From Thaumarchaeota archaeon S13 (GTDB lineage Archaea; Thermoproteota; Nitrososphaeria; Nitrososphaerales; Nitrosopumilaceae), in the NCBI GenBank assembly GCA_003724275.1, contig RHFA01000090.1, positions 1 to 17,971 on the forward strand: 17,971 nt of DNA, written 5' to 3'. Shown here one piece after another: positions 6,425 through 13,678 of this stretch. Below the pieces are notes generated by a model. It was not told where the DNA came from. It did no database searches and saw only the letters and a program-made list of their open reading frames with translations. Position 1 is the first letter of the stretch. Each line of letters begins with the position of its first letter. A program made the translations under genes and the position numbers.

Positions 6425-8506
6425 ATGAGGCTCAGAAAGTTCCGCGTGAGGGCCTACCGCTGCATCCACGACTCTGGGGAGATCAACGTCGGGGACCTGG
6501 CCGCCTTTGTGGGCCGCAACGAGAGCGGCAAGACGACCATCCTGCAGGCCCTCACGCTGCTCAACAGGGAAGAGTCCGTCTCGGAGCTGGACCTGTGCGA
6601 CGAGATGTCCGAGGACCTCAAGTCCGAGGTCACGCTCGCCGAGGGCGAGTTTGAGCTTAGCGCGAGGGAGACGATGATGATCAGGGAGACGTTTCCGGCA
6701 ATCCCCGAGATCGCGCGAATCCGCGTCTACCGGACCAACAGGAGCGACGGCGTCCAGTACGACTTTGGCGACGTCGCGATAAGCGACACGGAGAACAAGT
6801 CGCTCAACTCTTGGGAGAACTTTGTCGGCAAGATATCCTCGTTCCTCGACACGATACCAAACCACATACGCATCCAGCTCGACACGTCGGCGTTCTCCGG
6901 CGAGCCGCCTAGGACACAGGCAGAGTTTGACGCGCTCATGGCGGAGTTTAGCAACAGGTTTCACATGCTCTCAAGCGACGAGTCGCGCGTGATAGAGGAG
7001 TGGGACAAGATATACGCGAGCCCCGAGAACCAGTTTGCGAGCCTCCTCGCGGGGACGTCAGACCTCGAGGCCCTCAAGAACTTTGTCGCCGGCGAGCTGC
7101 ACCCGAGATTTGTCTACTTTTCTGACTATAAGAAGATCTATGGCAACATCAACCTCAACGAGTACACAAAGGTGAAAGAGCCGGGGAGCTCGGGGATAGA
7201 GTATGTCGAGGAGTTTGACAAGGCCGAGACGGTCCGCAACCTGTTCTACCTCTCCGAGCTCGACATTGACGAGCTCGACGGCGTGCGCGACAGCCCGTCA
7301 AAGATGATAAAGTTCCTCAACGCCGCGAGCAACCGCCTGACGGAGAGGCTAAACCCAGCATGGCGCGGGGACCCAATACGCGTTGACCTGCGCTACCAGC
7401 CGGGCAACATCATCAGCGTGGTCATATCCGACGTGCACCGCGACGGGACGGTCACAAACACGGGGCTCCTCAACAGGCGCGCCGAGGGGTTCAAGTGGAC
7501 ATTCTCGTTTATCGTCAACTTTGCCGCCGAGACGCAGCGCGCCGAGCTAAAGGAGGCCATACTGCTGCTAGACGAGCCCGCGCGCAACCTGCACCCGACG
7601 CAGCAGCGCGGGATATCAGACCTCCTAAAGTCGCTTGCGGGCTCCAACCAGGTCCTCTACGCGACGCACTCGCCGTTCATGATATTCGACTACACGCCGG
7701 GCAACCTCCTCGTCGTCGAGCTCGACAAGCGCAGGCACCTCAGCCGCATATTTTACGACTATTGGAACGCCGACGACAAGACGCTCACGCCGATCCTCTA
7801 TGGCCTCTCGCGCGGCCTCGTCGACTCGATCGTAGACCGCGAGATAGGCACAAACTCGAGGCCAGTCATCATCGTCGAGACGATGTCAGACTGCATGTAC
7901 CTCAACGCCTTTGACAAGTTTCTCCAGGACCCAAACATATCGATGAACCCGCTCAACGTGGTCGCCGCGTTTAGCAAAAACTCGGTCATGCCCCTGGCGG
8001 TCTTTTACCAAAACCACGGGTACCGGACGTTTGTGCTTCTCGACAACACTGACGAGTCCAGGCAGATATCCTCGCAGCTCGTCGCCAACAAGTTCTCGCA
8101 GGTCCAGATGATATTCTTTGAGCGCGACGGCGGCCCGCTGCGGTCCATGGAGGACTATATGGCGCCGGAGGACTATATGCACGCCGTAAACCAGACATAC
8201 GAGATAAAGCTGCGCAACGAGGGATACACGAGCATATCGGCCGCCGACGTCGCCGCGCGCTCAAAGGAGGGCGTCCTCGAGGCGCTGCGCTCGATCTGGG
8301 GGGAGCACAGGGAGGACGGCTGGGGCGAGTTTGAGAACGAGGAGATCACGCGCTATATCTGCGAAAAGGTCGCCCTCGGCGAGGCGGACTTTTTGTCAGA
8401 CCGCACGCGCGACAGCTTTCGCTCGCTCTACCGCCTGATCGCCGAGAGGATACGCCAGCACGAGAACATCGCCGCGCGCGGGGCGCCCGAGAGGATAGGC
8501 GTCTGA
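6425..8506 (+). CDS. OLD-like AAA/ABC-type ATPase with TOPRIM-like C-terminus
   Basis: The 693-residue product begins M-R-L-R-K-F-R-V-R-A-Y-R, typical of SMC/RecF/OLD-type ATPases. The Walker A motif is G-R-N-E-S-G-K-T-T (30-38). The Walker B motif is I-L-L-L-D-E-P-A (379-386), followed by the H-P of the D-loop and a switch His in A-T-H-S-P (413-417). R-R-A-E-G-F-K-W (351-358) stands where the ABC signature is expected. The C-terminal third resembles an OLD-family TOPRIM nuclease: V-I-I-V-E-T-M-S-D (481-489), V-L-L-D-N-T-D (537-543) and M-E-D-Y-M (575-579). OLD proteins and the Gabija protein GajA act in phage defence; this role is inferred. The TOPRIM motifs deviate (no Gly after the Glu, D-x-x-D rather than D-x-D), so nuclease activity is uncertain. 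Two smaller genes follow on the same strand. Confidence 0.85.
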   Translation: MRLRKFRVRAYRCIHDSGEINVGDLAAFVGRNESGKTTILQALTLLNREESVSELDLCDEMSEDLKSEVTLAEGEFELSARETMMIRETFPAIPEIARIRVYRTNRSDGVQYDFGDVAISDTENKSLNSWENFVGKISSFLDTIPNHIRIQLDTSAFSGEPPRTQAEFDALMAEFSNRFHMLSSDESRVIEEWDKIYASPENQFASLLAGTSDLEALKNFVAGELHPRFVYFSDYKKIYGNINLNEYTKVKEPGSSGIEYVEEFDKAETVRNLFYLSELDIDELDGVRDSPSKMIKFLNAASNRLTERLNPAWRGDPIRVDLRYQPGNIISVVISDVHRDGTVTNTGLLNRRAEGFKWTFSFIVNFAAETQRAELKEAILLLDEPARNLHPTQQRGISDLLKSLAGSNQVLYATHSPFMIFDYTPGNLLVVELDKRRHLSRIFYDYWNADDKTLTPILYGLSRGLVDSIVDREIGTNSRPVIIVETMSDCMYLNAFDKFLQDPNISMNPLNVVAAFSKNSVMPLAVFYQNHGYRTFVLLDNTDESRQISSQLVANKFSQVQMIFFERDGGPLRSMEDYMAPEDYMHAVNQTYEIKLRNEGYTSISAADVAARSKEGVLEALRSIWGEHREDGWGEFENEEITRYICEKVALGEADFLSDRTRDSFRSLYRLIAERIRQHENIAARGAPERIGV

Positions 8507-8560
8507 GGCGGCCTCGCCCGCCCCCTTCCGCGCGCGCCACCCTGCAAGGCCCCGCATGCC

Positions 8561-8577
8561 GGTAAATGGCTATATAG
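8561..8577 (+). promoter_or_regulatory. TATA-like region upstream of the YwgA-like gene
   Basis: Two candidate elements lie here: GGTAAAT (8561-8567), 26-32 bases before the ATG at 8593, and CTATATA (8570-8576), 17-23 bases before it. If the second is used, the start at 8593 would lie near or before the transcript end, and a later start such as the ATG at 8656 would be needed. Either way this gene and the next appear to have a promoter separate from the ATPase gene. Confidence 0.45.
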
Positions 8578-8592
8578 CGGCGCCCTTCGCCC

Positions 8593-9462
8593 ATGGCCAA
8601 TGAGCGACCCGCGCGCTTCACGCCTCCCGCGCCGCGTCCTGCCGGGGTGCCGCGCATGATCATAGGGCCAAACGCCGTCATACTTGGGTATGTCCTAAAG
8701 TCGATCCCAAACTCGGACTTTAGCATGAAGACCTTTGGCGACCGCCTCAGGCTCCAAAAGATCGTCTACATGGTGGAGGCCTTTGGCGTGTACCTGGGGT
8801 ATGACTTTTCGTGGTACCTGCGAGGCCCATATTGCACAAACCTTGCACGGGCGGGATTTGAGCTGGAGCAGATCATGGATCGCATACCAGACGGCGACGG
8901 CGTGAAATTCCTCGAAAAGGACATCCAAAAAAAGTTCGATCGCTGCGTCGGGTTCATTGCCTCCGTCATGGACAGGCACGATGATCTTGACAAGCTAGAG
9001 ATTGCGGCATCCATCCACATTCTCGCAAAGACCTCTAACGCGTCCAAGCAGGACATTTTTGAGCGCGTGGTGTCCAAAATGCCGAAAAGCGAAGCACGGC
9101 GCGCAGACCTCTTGGCACTATGCGAAAAAATGTGGGATGGTCTCTCGGCACACTCCCTCCTTTCTGACAAGAAAAACGGCCAGTCAGGCCCAGGCGAACC
9201 CCGCAAAACGCCAAAAAGGGAAAAATACAGCATCAAAGCGGTTCCCGAGTCGATCGGGGAAATCAAAGACGCCATGATAGAAAAACAGCAATACGGTGAC
9301 GCCGCGCTAGCAGTGACCCTCAAGGATATCTACGAGCACAACCAGGACCTGGAGCCAAACGATGAGCCTGCGTTTACTCAACGTCCGAGCCACGTGGCTC
9401 AACTCGTGTCTGACACAAAAAGAAATGAGATCTTGACCTACGTGACGCGCCAGTACTGGTGA
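8593..9462 (+). CDS. YwgA/Panacea-like protein, possible antitoxin or defence partner
   Basis: Residues 51-80 contain R-L-R-L-Q-K-I-V-Y-M, then a short helix and D-F-S-W-Y-L-R-G-P-Y. This pattern (LQK-hydrophobic-Y ... F-x-W-Y-x-x-G-P-Y) is that of the YwgA/Panacea-type (DUF4065-related) helical domain, known from phage-associated proteins and antitoxins. After about residue 180 a Lys-rich hydrophilic linker leads to a C-terminal region (about 200-289) that I cannot assign. No membrane segment is seen. The product is 289 residues from 8593; the conserved part begins near the ATG at 8656, so the first 21 Pro/Arg-rich residues may not be translated. It uses more AAA and A/T-ending codons than the ATPase gene, a hint of different origin. 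It is followed 6 bases later by a small membrane protein, so the two are probably cotranscribed. Confidence 0.7.
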   Translation: MANERPARFTPPAPRPAGVPRMIIGPNAVILGYVLKSIPNSDFSMKTFGDRLRLQKIVYMVEAFGVYLGYDFSWYLRGPYCTNLARAGFELEQIMDRIPDGDGVKFLEKDIQKKFDRCVGFIASVMDRHDDLDKLEIAASIHILAKTSNASKQDIFERVVSKMPKSEARRADLLALCEKMWDGLSAHSLLSDKKNGQSGPGEPRKTPKREKYSIKAVPESIGEIKDAMIEKQQYGDAALAVTLKDIYEHNQDLEPNDEPAFTQRPSHVAQLVSDTKRNEILTYVTRQYW

Positions 9463-9465
9463 GGT
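9461..9465 (+). promoter_or_regulatory. Shine-Dalgarno-like site deciding a TTG start
   Basis: GAGGT begins in the stop codon of the YwgA-like gene and ends 3 bases before the TTG at 9469. Most starts in this window look leaderless, so an SD-like motif here supports translation of the small membrane protein as an internal gene of a two-gene transcript. Confidence 0.5.
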
Positions 9466-9468
9466 AGC

Positions 9469-9840
9469 TTGGAACCGGCCCCAAACATCACGGGCGTTCT
9501 ACTCGGGGGCCTGCTGTCATTTTTTGTGCTAATGGGATACAATCACTTTAAAACCAAAAAGGACAACAAAACAATGCGCGAAAACATGGCAGAACTGCTG
9601 CGCAACGAACTCGTCGCAAACGCCAACGAGGTCAACCTGTATGCCCAAAGAGGAATCCGCGAAAGGCCATCCATACTAGACAACGTGTACAATGGCCTGC
9701 TGTCATCTGGAAACATGCGCTATCTTATAGACCACCAGAGCTCACTTTACCAGTTGTATGCGGGCATGAAGAGAAACGACCCGGACGTGGCCACGGACAT
9801 ACGCCAGAAAATACAAAACCTCGAGCAGATATTTGCGTGA
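9469..9840 (+). CDS. Small single-span membrane protein
   Basis: The 123-residue product has one N-terminal transmembrane segment (about residues 8-25, G-V-L-L-G-G-L-L-S-F-F-V-L-M-G-Y), then a Lys-rich stretch F-K-T-K-K-D-N-K-T and a charged helical domain of about 90 residues. The Lys cluster after the span suggests the domain faces the cytoplasm. I do not recognise a family. The start is a TTG supported by the GAGGT motif just upstream; the 6-base gap to the YwgA-like gene indicates cotranscription. Codon use is A-richer than in most of the window, like the preceding gene. It ends 31 bases before the convergent nucleotidyltransferase gene. A membrane effector or sensor for the upstream pair is possible but only inferred. 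Confidence 0.75.
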   Translation: MEPAPNITGVLLGGLLSFFVLMGYNHFKTKKDNKTMRENMAELLRNELVANANEVNLYAQRGIRERPSILDNVYNGLLSSGNMRYLIDHQSSLYQLYAGMKRNDPDVATDIRQKIQNLEQIFA

Positions 9841-9871
9841 CGCGGCCGTGCGTGTAAATGGCGCAGAACGC

Positions 9872-10666
9872 CTACGGGCCAGTGGCGCCAGGCGCATTTT
9901 GCCGACGTTGGCCACGGCGAGAGCCCCTGCGCAACGGCTGCGCCCCCATCCCCGCGGCTATCCTGGCCGCGACGCCGGCGTTGCGGTCGAGTATGACGGG
10001 AGACTCGACGTCAAGCCACTCTGCGCCGCCAATGTCGTACGCGCTCACGCGGCCCTCGGACGCCATGGGCTGCAGTATGTCATACGACAGGTCGACGCGG
10101 CCCGACTCTGACGCCCTTGCGCGCACGTCGCGCAGGACCGCCGAGTCTAGCACGTAAATCCCGAGGCACTCGGGGACAGGGAGGCTGACGGTGGGCTTTT
10201 CCCTAAACTCCTCGACCAGGCCGTCGCGGACCACGGCAAACCCCGTCTGCTCCCTCCTGCGCGACCGGACCGCGACGCACGCGGCGCGCCGGCTCTTTTT
10301 GTGGTGGCGCGCCATGGCGCCAATGTCAAGGGCGCACAGGTTGTCCGAGAACCACAGCAGGAACGGCCCGGCGCCGATCTCGCGCCTGGCCCCGAGGAGG
10401 TCGCCGGCCGTGCCGCCGTCGGCCCCCTGGACGAACGAGACGGGCCGCCCGAGCCTGGCCCCCTCGAGGTGGTTCCTGACCTGCGCGCCCTGGCCCTCCA
10501 GGTCGGCGATGACGACGAGGCCGTCTATGGCGCGCGAGGCGCACACGTGGCGCGCGATGACCTCGACCATGGGCCTGCCGAGGAGCGGCGACATGGACTT
10601 TGGGAAATAGTCCGTGTATGGCCTGCCGCGAGTCCCGGACCCGCCGGCCATTATGACTGCCCTCAT
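9872..10666 (-). CDS. Sugar-phosphate nucleotidyltransferase
   Basis: This 264-residue GT-A-like enzyme begins M-R-A-V-I-M-A-G-G-S-G-T-R with F-P-K-S-M (21-25), the nucleotide-binding signature of the NTP_transferase family. Q-G-A-D-G-G-T-A-G-D (80-89), F-S-D-N (106-109), R-E-K-P (155-158) and W-L-D-V-E-S-P near residue 225 fit the remaining motifs. Members make NDP-sugars from NTP and sugar-1-phosphate for glycan synthesis; the sugar and base cannot be read here. The residue after G-T-R is Gly rather than the usual Leu. There is no left-handed beta-helix extension; the last 30 or so residues are Arg/Gly-rich and unrelated. It starts 7 bases after the uS9 stop, so it is probably cotranscribed with the ribosomal cluster. 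Confidence 0.88.
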   Translation of the reverse strand: MRAVIMAGGSGTRGRPYTDYFPKSMSPLLGRPMVEVIARHVCASRAIDGLVVIADLEGQGAQVRNHLEGARLGRPVSFVQGADGGTAGDLLGARREIGAGPFLLWFSDNLCALDIGAMARHHKKSRRAACVAVRSRRREQTGFAVVRDGLVEEFREKPTVSLPVPECLGIYVLDSAVLRDVRARASESGRVDLSYDILQPMASEGRVSAYDIGGAEWLDVESPVILDRNAGVAARIAAGMGAQPLRRGSRRGQRRQNAPGATGP

Positions 10667-10673
10667 GGCCGCC

Positions 10674-11123
10674 CTAGCGGTAGGACTTTTGCTTGCGGCG
10701 CCTGGCGCCCTTGCCGCCGAACTTTTTGGGCTCCTTGCGCCGCGCGTCGCCGCTTATGAGGTACTTGTCGTGGCCCAGTATGCTCTTGCGCAGGTCCTCG
10801 CGCTCGGTCTTTGTGAGGGGGTGGTCCTTTGGGTCCTTTTTTGACTTTGTCCAGCCGACTAGCGCGCGCGATATTGCCGTCGCCGCCGCGCCGGCCTGGC
10901 CCATAAACCCGCCGCCGCTCACGCGCACGGAGACGTCGACCTTGTCGCGCCTCTTGCCGGCGAGCCTGAGGGGGAGGAGTATCGTCTCGCGCGCCATCTC
11001 GTGCTGTATGAGCTCGACGGGGACGTTGTTGATGCGCACGCGGCCCTTTCCCTGCGTGATGTGGACGTGCGCGCTGGCGGACTTGCGCGTCGCAAAGTAA
11101 ATCTCGGCCTTTGGCGGGGTCAT
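10674..11123 (-). CDS. rps9: Small-subunit ribosomal protein uS9 (S9)
   Basis: The 149-residue product has the S9 hallmarks: A-T-R-K-S-A-S-A near the N-terminus, G-K-G-R-V-R-I-N, a Gly-rich G-G-G-F-M-G-Q-A-G-A, and the basic C-terminal tail ending K-Q-K-S-Y-R. In ribosomes of all domains this tail reaches toward the P-site tRNA. The length is typical of archaeal S9. Its ATG overlaps the TGA of uL13 by 4 bases (ATGA), so translation is probably coupled. In many archaea rpoN and rpoK follow uS9; here the next gene is a nucleotidyltransferase. Confidence 0.97.
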   Translation of the reverse strand: MTPPKAEIYFATRKSASAHVHITQGKGRVRINNVPVELIQHEMARETILLPLRLAGKRRDKVDVSVRVSGGGFMGQAGAAATAISRALVGWTKSKKDPKDHPLTKTEREDLRKSILGHDKYLISGDARRKEPKKFGGKGARRRKQKSYR

Positions 11124-11599
11124 TGCGTCCAGCCCACCGTCCTGCCCAGGTCGGCCATGCTCGTGTACTTCGAGTGAGCGCCCCTGATCTTTGCCTTTTC
11201 AAACTGGACCTTCTTGTGCGAGCGCAGGGGGCGCGGCGTGCCAATGTACGCGCGAAGCCTCTTGTGCGCGGCCATGCCGGACGGCTTTTTCCTGGGGAGC
11301 ATTCCGCGGACCATGCGCGTCATTATCGTGTCGGGGCGGCGGGGGTGAAAGGGCCCGTGCTTTGGGTGCAGTATGCTCGCTATCTCGAGGAACTTGCGGT
11401 ACTCGCCGACAATGCTAGAGCGGCTGCCGCTTATCATTATGCGCTCACAGTTTACCATGTGGACCCTGTTGCCCTGCAGGAGGAGCTTTGCGACGTTGGA
11501 GGCGAGCCTGCCGGCTATGTGGTCAGTGGCGTCCACGACGACGGTGCGCGGCGCAGGGCCGCCCGCGGCCCCCTGTTCCACGGGATCCTGGCTATCCAA
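11120..11599 (-). CDS. rpl13: Large-subunit ribosomal protein uL13 (L13)
   Basis: The 159-residue product has the L13 core: V-V-V-D-A-T-D-H-I-A-G-R-L-A-S followed by V-N-C-E-R-I, then P-R-R-P-D-T-I and R-M-V-R-G-M-L-P-R-K-K-P-S-G, and a basic C-terminal third. The start used is the TTG at 11599, which overlaps the end of eL18 by 8 bases and adds about 18 residues before the conserved core. The only other candidate nearby is a GTG three codons before H-I-A-G-R, which would cut into the first strand, so the TTG is preferred. It lies between eL18 and uS9 in the usual archaeal order. Confidence 0.95.
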   Translation of the reverse strand: MDSQDPVEQGAAGGPAPRTVVVDATDHIAGRLASNVAKLLLQGNRVHMVNCERIMISGSRSSIVGEYRKFLEIASILHPKHGPFHPRRPDTIMTRMVRGMLPRKKPSGMAAHKRLRAYIGTPRPLRSHKKVQFEKAKIRGAHSKYTSMADLGRTVGWTQ

Positions 11600-11939
11600 G
11601 TATCCTCACCCCTGTGCCGGCAGGGTGCATCTCGGCGAGGCGCTCGATCGTCACGACGCTCCCGCCGGCCCCCCTGACCTTTGCGGCCGCGGCGCGCGAG
11701 ACGGAGAACGCGCCTAGCGTCACGGCGTGCCCAATGCCGCCGGTCCCGAGGACCTTTCCGGGCACGGCGACCACGTCGCTGGCCTTTGTGAGCCTGGCGA
11801 TCCTGTTGACGTTCACGGTCCGGCGCGCAGAGGAGGGCTTGAGGGCAAGCTCGGACATTCGCGCCCATATCGGCGCGTCGTTGCCCGCCGAGGCCCTCTT
11901 GAGGCGCCGGGCCATCTCCACGGTGTGCCGTGCCGCCAT
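11592..11939 (-). CDS. rpl18e: Large-subunit ribosomal protein eL18 (L18e)
   Basis: The 115-residue product contains M-A-R-R-L-K-R-A-S, A-P-I-W-A-R-M-S-E, V-N-V-N-R-I-A-R-L, V-V-A-V-P-G-K-V-L-G-T-G and a C-terminal G-T-G-V-R-I-L-G, a good match to archaeal L18e in order and length. The frame is open to an ATG at 11984, but a minus-strand TATA-like box at 11962-11969 lies about 25 bases before the ATG at 11939. I therefore take the shorter, leaderless form starting M-A-A-R-H-T-V. It sits between rpo3 and uL13. Confidence 0.93.
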   Translation of the reverse strand: MAARHTVEMARRLKRASAGNDAPIWARMSELALKPSSARRTVNVNRIARLTKASDVVAVPGKVLGTGGIGHAVTLGAFSVSRAAAAKVRGAGGSVVTIERLAEMHPAGTGVRILG

Positions 11940-11961
11940 CTGGCGCGGCCCGCGGGCCCCC

Positions 11962-11969
11962 CGATATAA
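11962..11969 (-). promoter_or_regulatory. TATA-like box upstream of eL18
   Basis: GTTATATC on the minus strand is about 25 bases before the ATG at 11939 and lies between rpo3 and eL18. It suggests the ribosomal protein genes have their own promoter besides read-through from rpo3, and it decides the eL18 start. Confidence 0.5.
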
Positions 11970-11991
11970 CATGTTTGGCGCCATGCCGCGC

Positions 11992-12627
11992 TCAGGCCGC
12001 CGGCGCGGCCTTTAGGCCGCCCACGACGTCGCGAAAGTCCTCTAGCCTGCCCTGCAGCTCGTCGATGGCCGCCGAGAGTATCACGGCGGGCTCTAGCGCG
12101 CCGGTGCTCTCGACGGTCAGGACGTGCTCGCCCTCGGCGTCGCCCTCCGTGAGGACCGCAATGTTGGCCGAGTTCCACTTTGCGTGCTCTGTGCCCCGCC
12201 CGAGGCGGGCGTACGCCTCGGCCTTGACCACCTGGCCGGGGGCAAGCTGCACTATGGGTATCCTGCCCGTGGCCGGCTTTACGTAGGGATCCTGCGAGCT
12301 CAGGTCGCCGGAGAGCACGGTCCGCGTCTCGTCGGCCTCCTCGTCGAGCACGAGCAGGACCCTGTTTGATGACTCGTTTACGTCGATGGCGCGGAGGTTC
12401 TGGAACTCCGAGAGGTCGGTCCTTAGCGGCACGAGCCCGAGGCGGTGCGCCAGGGCCTCGTCGGGCAGAGACGACGTGTTTGACACGACGTCCACGGTGT
12501 CTATGGCAAAGACCATGATGCCGTTGAGGCAGATGCGCCGCAGCGCGTTTGCGTACTGGAGCGGGACGCCCTTTAGGCGCGCCGTCGCCCTGCCCCCCTC
12601 GCCGGTCTCAACCGCTATTGACGCCAA
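11992..12627 (-). CDS. rpo3: DNA-directed RNA polymerase subunit Rpo3 (RpoD)
   Basis: This is the archaeal counterpart of Rpb3/alpha-NTD, which pairs with Rpo11 as the assembly platform of RNA polymerase. The diagnostic segment is G-V-P-L-Q-Y-A-N-A-L-R-R-I-C-L-N-G, followed by A-I-D-T-V-D-V, a domain boundary at L-A-H-R-L-G-L-V-P-L-R and a C-terminal dimerisation helix. The only Cys is in R-R-I-C-L-N-G, so the ferredoxin-like Fe-S domain of some archaeal Rpo3 proteins is absent. An ATG at 12657 is in frame, but a TATA-like box overlaps it. The TTG at 12627, about 30 bases downstream of that box, is the more likely start and gives 211 residues. It is divergent from the 12714 gene and heads the ribosomal cluster. 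Confidence 0.94.
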   Translation of the reverse strand: MASIAVETGEGGRATARLKGVPLQYANALRRICLNGIMVFAIDTVDVVSNTSSLPDEALAHRLGLVPLRTDLSEFQNLRAIDVNESSNRVLLVLDEEADETRTVLSGDLSSQDPYVKPATGRIPIVQLAPGQVVKAEAYARLGRGTEHAKWNSANIAVLTEGDAEGEHVLTVESTGALEPAVILSAAIDELQGRLEDFRDVVGGLKAAPAA

Positions 12628-12655
12628 CTTTCGCGCAGGGGGCCCTGATCTCCCC

Positions 12656-12662
12656 ATAAATA
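12656..12662 (-). promoter_or_regulatory. TATA-like box of rpo3
   Basis: TATTTAT on the minus strand overlaps the in-frame ATG at 12657 and lies 29-35 bases before the TTG at 12627. This favours the TTG as the true start. Confidence 0.5.
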
Positions 12663-12683
12663 CCTACTAGGGCTCCGCCAAAC

Positions 12684-12690
12684 CCTTAAT
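12684..12690 (+). promoter_or_regulatory. TATA-like box of the 12714 gene
   Basis: CTTAATA lies 24-30 bases before the ATG at 12714, in the 86-base divergent region shared with rpo3. The intervening ATG at 12695 is out of frame. Confidence 0.5.
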
Positions 12691-12713
12691 AGGCATGGCG
12701 CCTGCCCTAGCGC

Positions 12714-13205
12714 ATGGTCGCCGAGGCCGTCGTGCAGGAGGAGGCGTTCTTGAGCCTGGGCCTTGAGCACAGGATCATGCTGTGCACCGAGGTGACGGCC
12801 CTGGCCGGCGACCACGCCACGGCTCCCGAGGCCGACGAGTCCGTGCTAGCCGGGGTGCCTGTCCCCGAGGACAGCCTGATTCCGGTCTCCGACGTCACCT
12901 CGGAAACCCACCCTGCCGACGACGGCGCGGATGGCGAGGTGCCGGAGACAACGGTCAAGCTGACATGCAGGAATCCGCGAATTCACGACGCCGTCGCCAG
13001 GTGCTATGAGCGTGATCGGGAAACGCAAAGGCAAAAGGTGCGCGTGTGGGTGCTTCGTGCGACGGACTCCTATGGGGACACGCTTGACTATCGGTTTCGT
13101 GCGCGTTTGGCCGGCGCGGTCTCGTTTGGAAAGGGCGACGAGCATGACGTTGTCGGGGTCTTTCTGACCCCCCTTGACCGGCGCCCCACGATCACAAAGG
13201 TGTAG
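12714..13205 (+). CDS. Unrecognised 163-residue protein
   Basis: I cannot assign a family. The N-terminal 30 residues look helical. Residues 33-80 are acidic and Pro/Thr/Ser-rich, probably disordered. The C-terminal half (about 80-163) is compact, with alternating strands T-V-K-L-T-C, K-V-R-V-W-V-L-R and D-V-V-G-V-F-L-T-P. Three Cys (24, 85, 97) form no known metal motif. There is no signal peptide or membrane segment. It has its own TATA-like box and is transcribed away from rpo3, ending about 100 bases before the convergent split membrane gene. Third-position G/C is strong at the 5' end and weaker toward the 3' end, but the frame remains open. Confidence 0.68.
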   Translation: MVAEAVVQEEAFLSLGLEHRIMLCTEVTALAGDHATAPEADESVLAGVPVPEDSLIPVSDVTSETHPADDGADGEVPETTVKLTCRNPRIHDAVARCYERDRETQRQKVRVWVLRATDSYGDTLDYRFRARLAGAVSFGKGDEHDVVGVFLTPLDRRPTITKV

Positions 13206-13234
13206 GCGTGTATTGCCCATAGCCGAAAGGCGCG

Positions 13235-13245
13235 TTTTCGTTTTC
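13235..13245 (+). terminator. Possible T-rich terminator
   Basis: TTTTCGTTTTC follows the stop of the 12714 gene by about 30 bases, in the short convergent gap 13206-13303. Archaeal termination often uses such T-runs without a hairpin. The evidence is only composition and position. Confidence 0.4.
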
Positions 13246-13303
13246 TGCCCACTGCACGTTTACATGCACGGCGCCATGGCATCAGAAATAGATCCCTCGC
13301 GTC

Positions 13304-13678
13304 CTAGCCTTTAACATCCACGTCAATGATCTGCGGGGCCCGTGCGTGCTTGCTATAGGGCGTTTCTTGCAACCGGATATACCCGTTATAGAGGGCGCCT
13401 GATGCAACGTACGTGAAACTTTTCCCGCCTACCGACTTGTATTCTAGCACAATCTCAAACCTAAACGGATCTGCGCCGTGCATAGGGATCCAGTCAGGAT
13501 CCACGCCCACGACTATTGTTTCTGATGAAGTGGGGACAATTGCGCCTATCGGAAGCCCAAACGCCCTTGCCCTGCCTGGAGTGTTTAGGCCTTCTCCCAC
13601 ACCAAACCTAACATACCCGTCGACCTCGACTGCGGACACTTCTCCCACGTTGGTTATCTCAAACACCAAGCGCCTCAT
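13304..13678 (-). pseudogene. C-terminal part of a split membrane protein (frameshift or coupled gene)
   Basis: The 124-residue frame starts M-R-R-L-V-F-E-I-T-N-V-G-E-V and continues with beta strands such as E-I-V-L-E-Y-K-S and F-T-Y-V-A-S-G. Segments of this kind, where the strand ends in N-V-G followed by Ala/Val, usually follow directly on a membrane span and a short R-P-x-I strand in one polypeptide. Those missing parts sit at the end of the upstream frame, which closes at 13675 in TGA overlapping this ATG (ATGA). The two frames differ by -1. It is either a broken gene, a sequencing error, or a genuinely split, coupled pair. The frame is also open upstream to an ATG at 13720. No domain name can be given. 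Its codons are less G+C-rich than those of the exosome operon. Confidence 0.6.
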
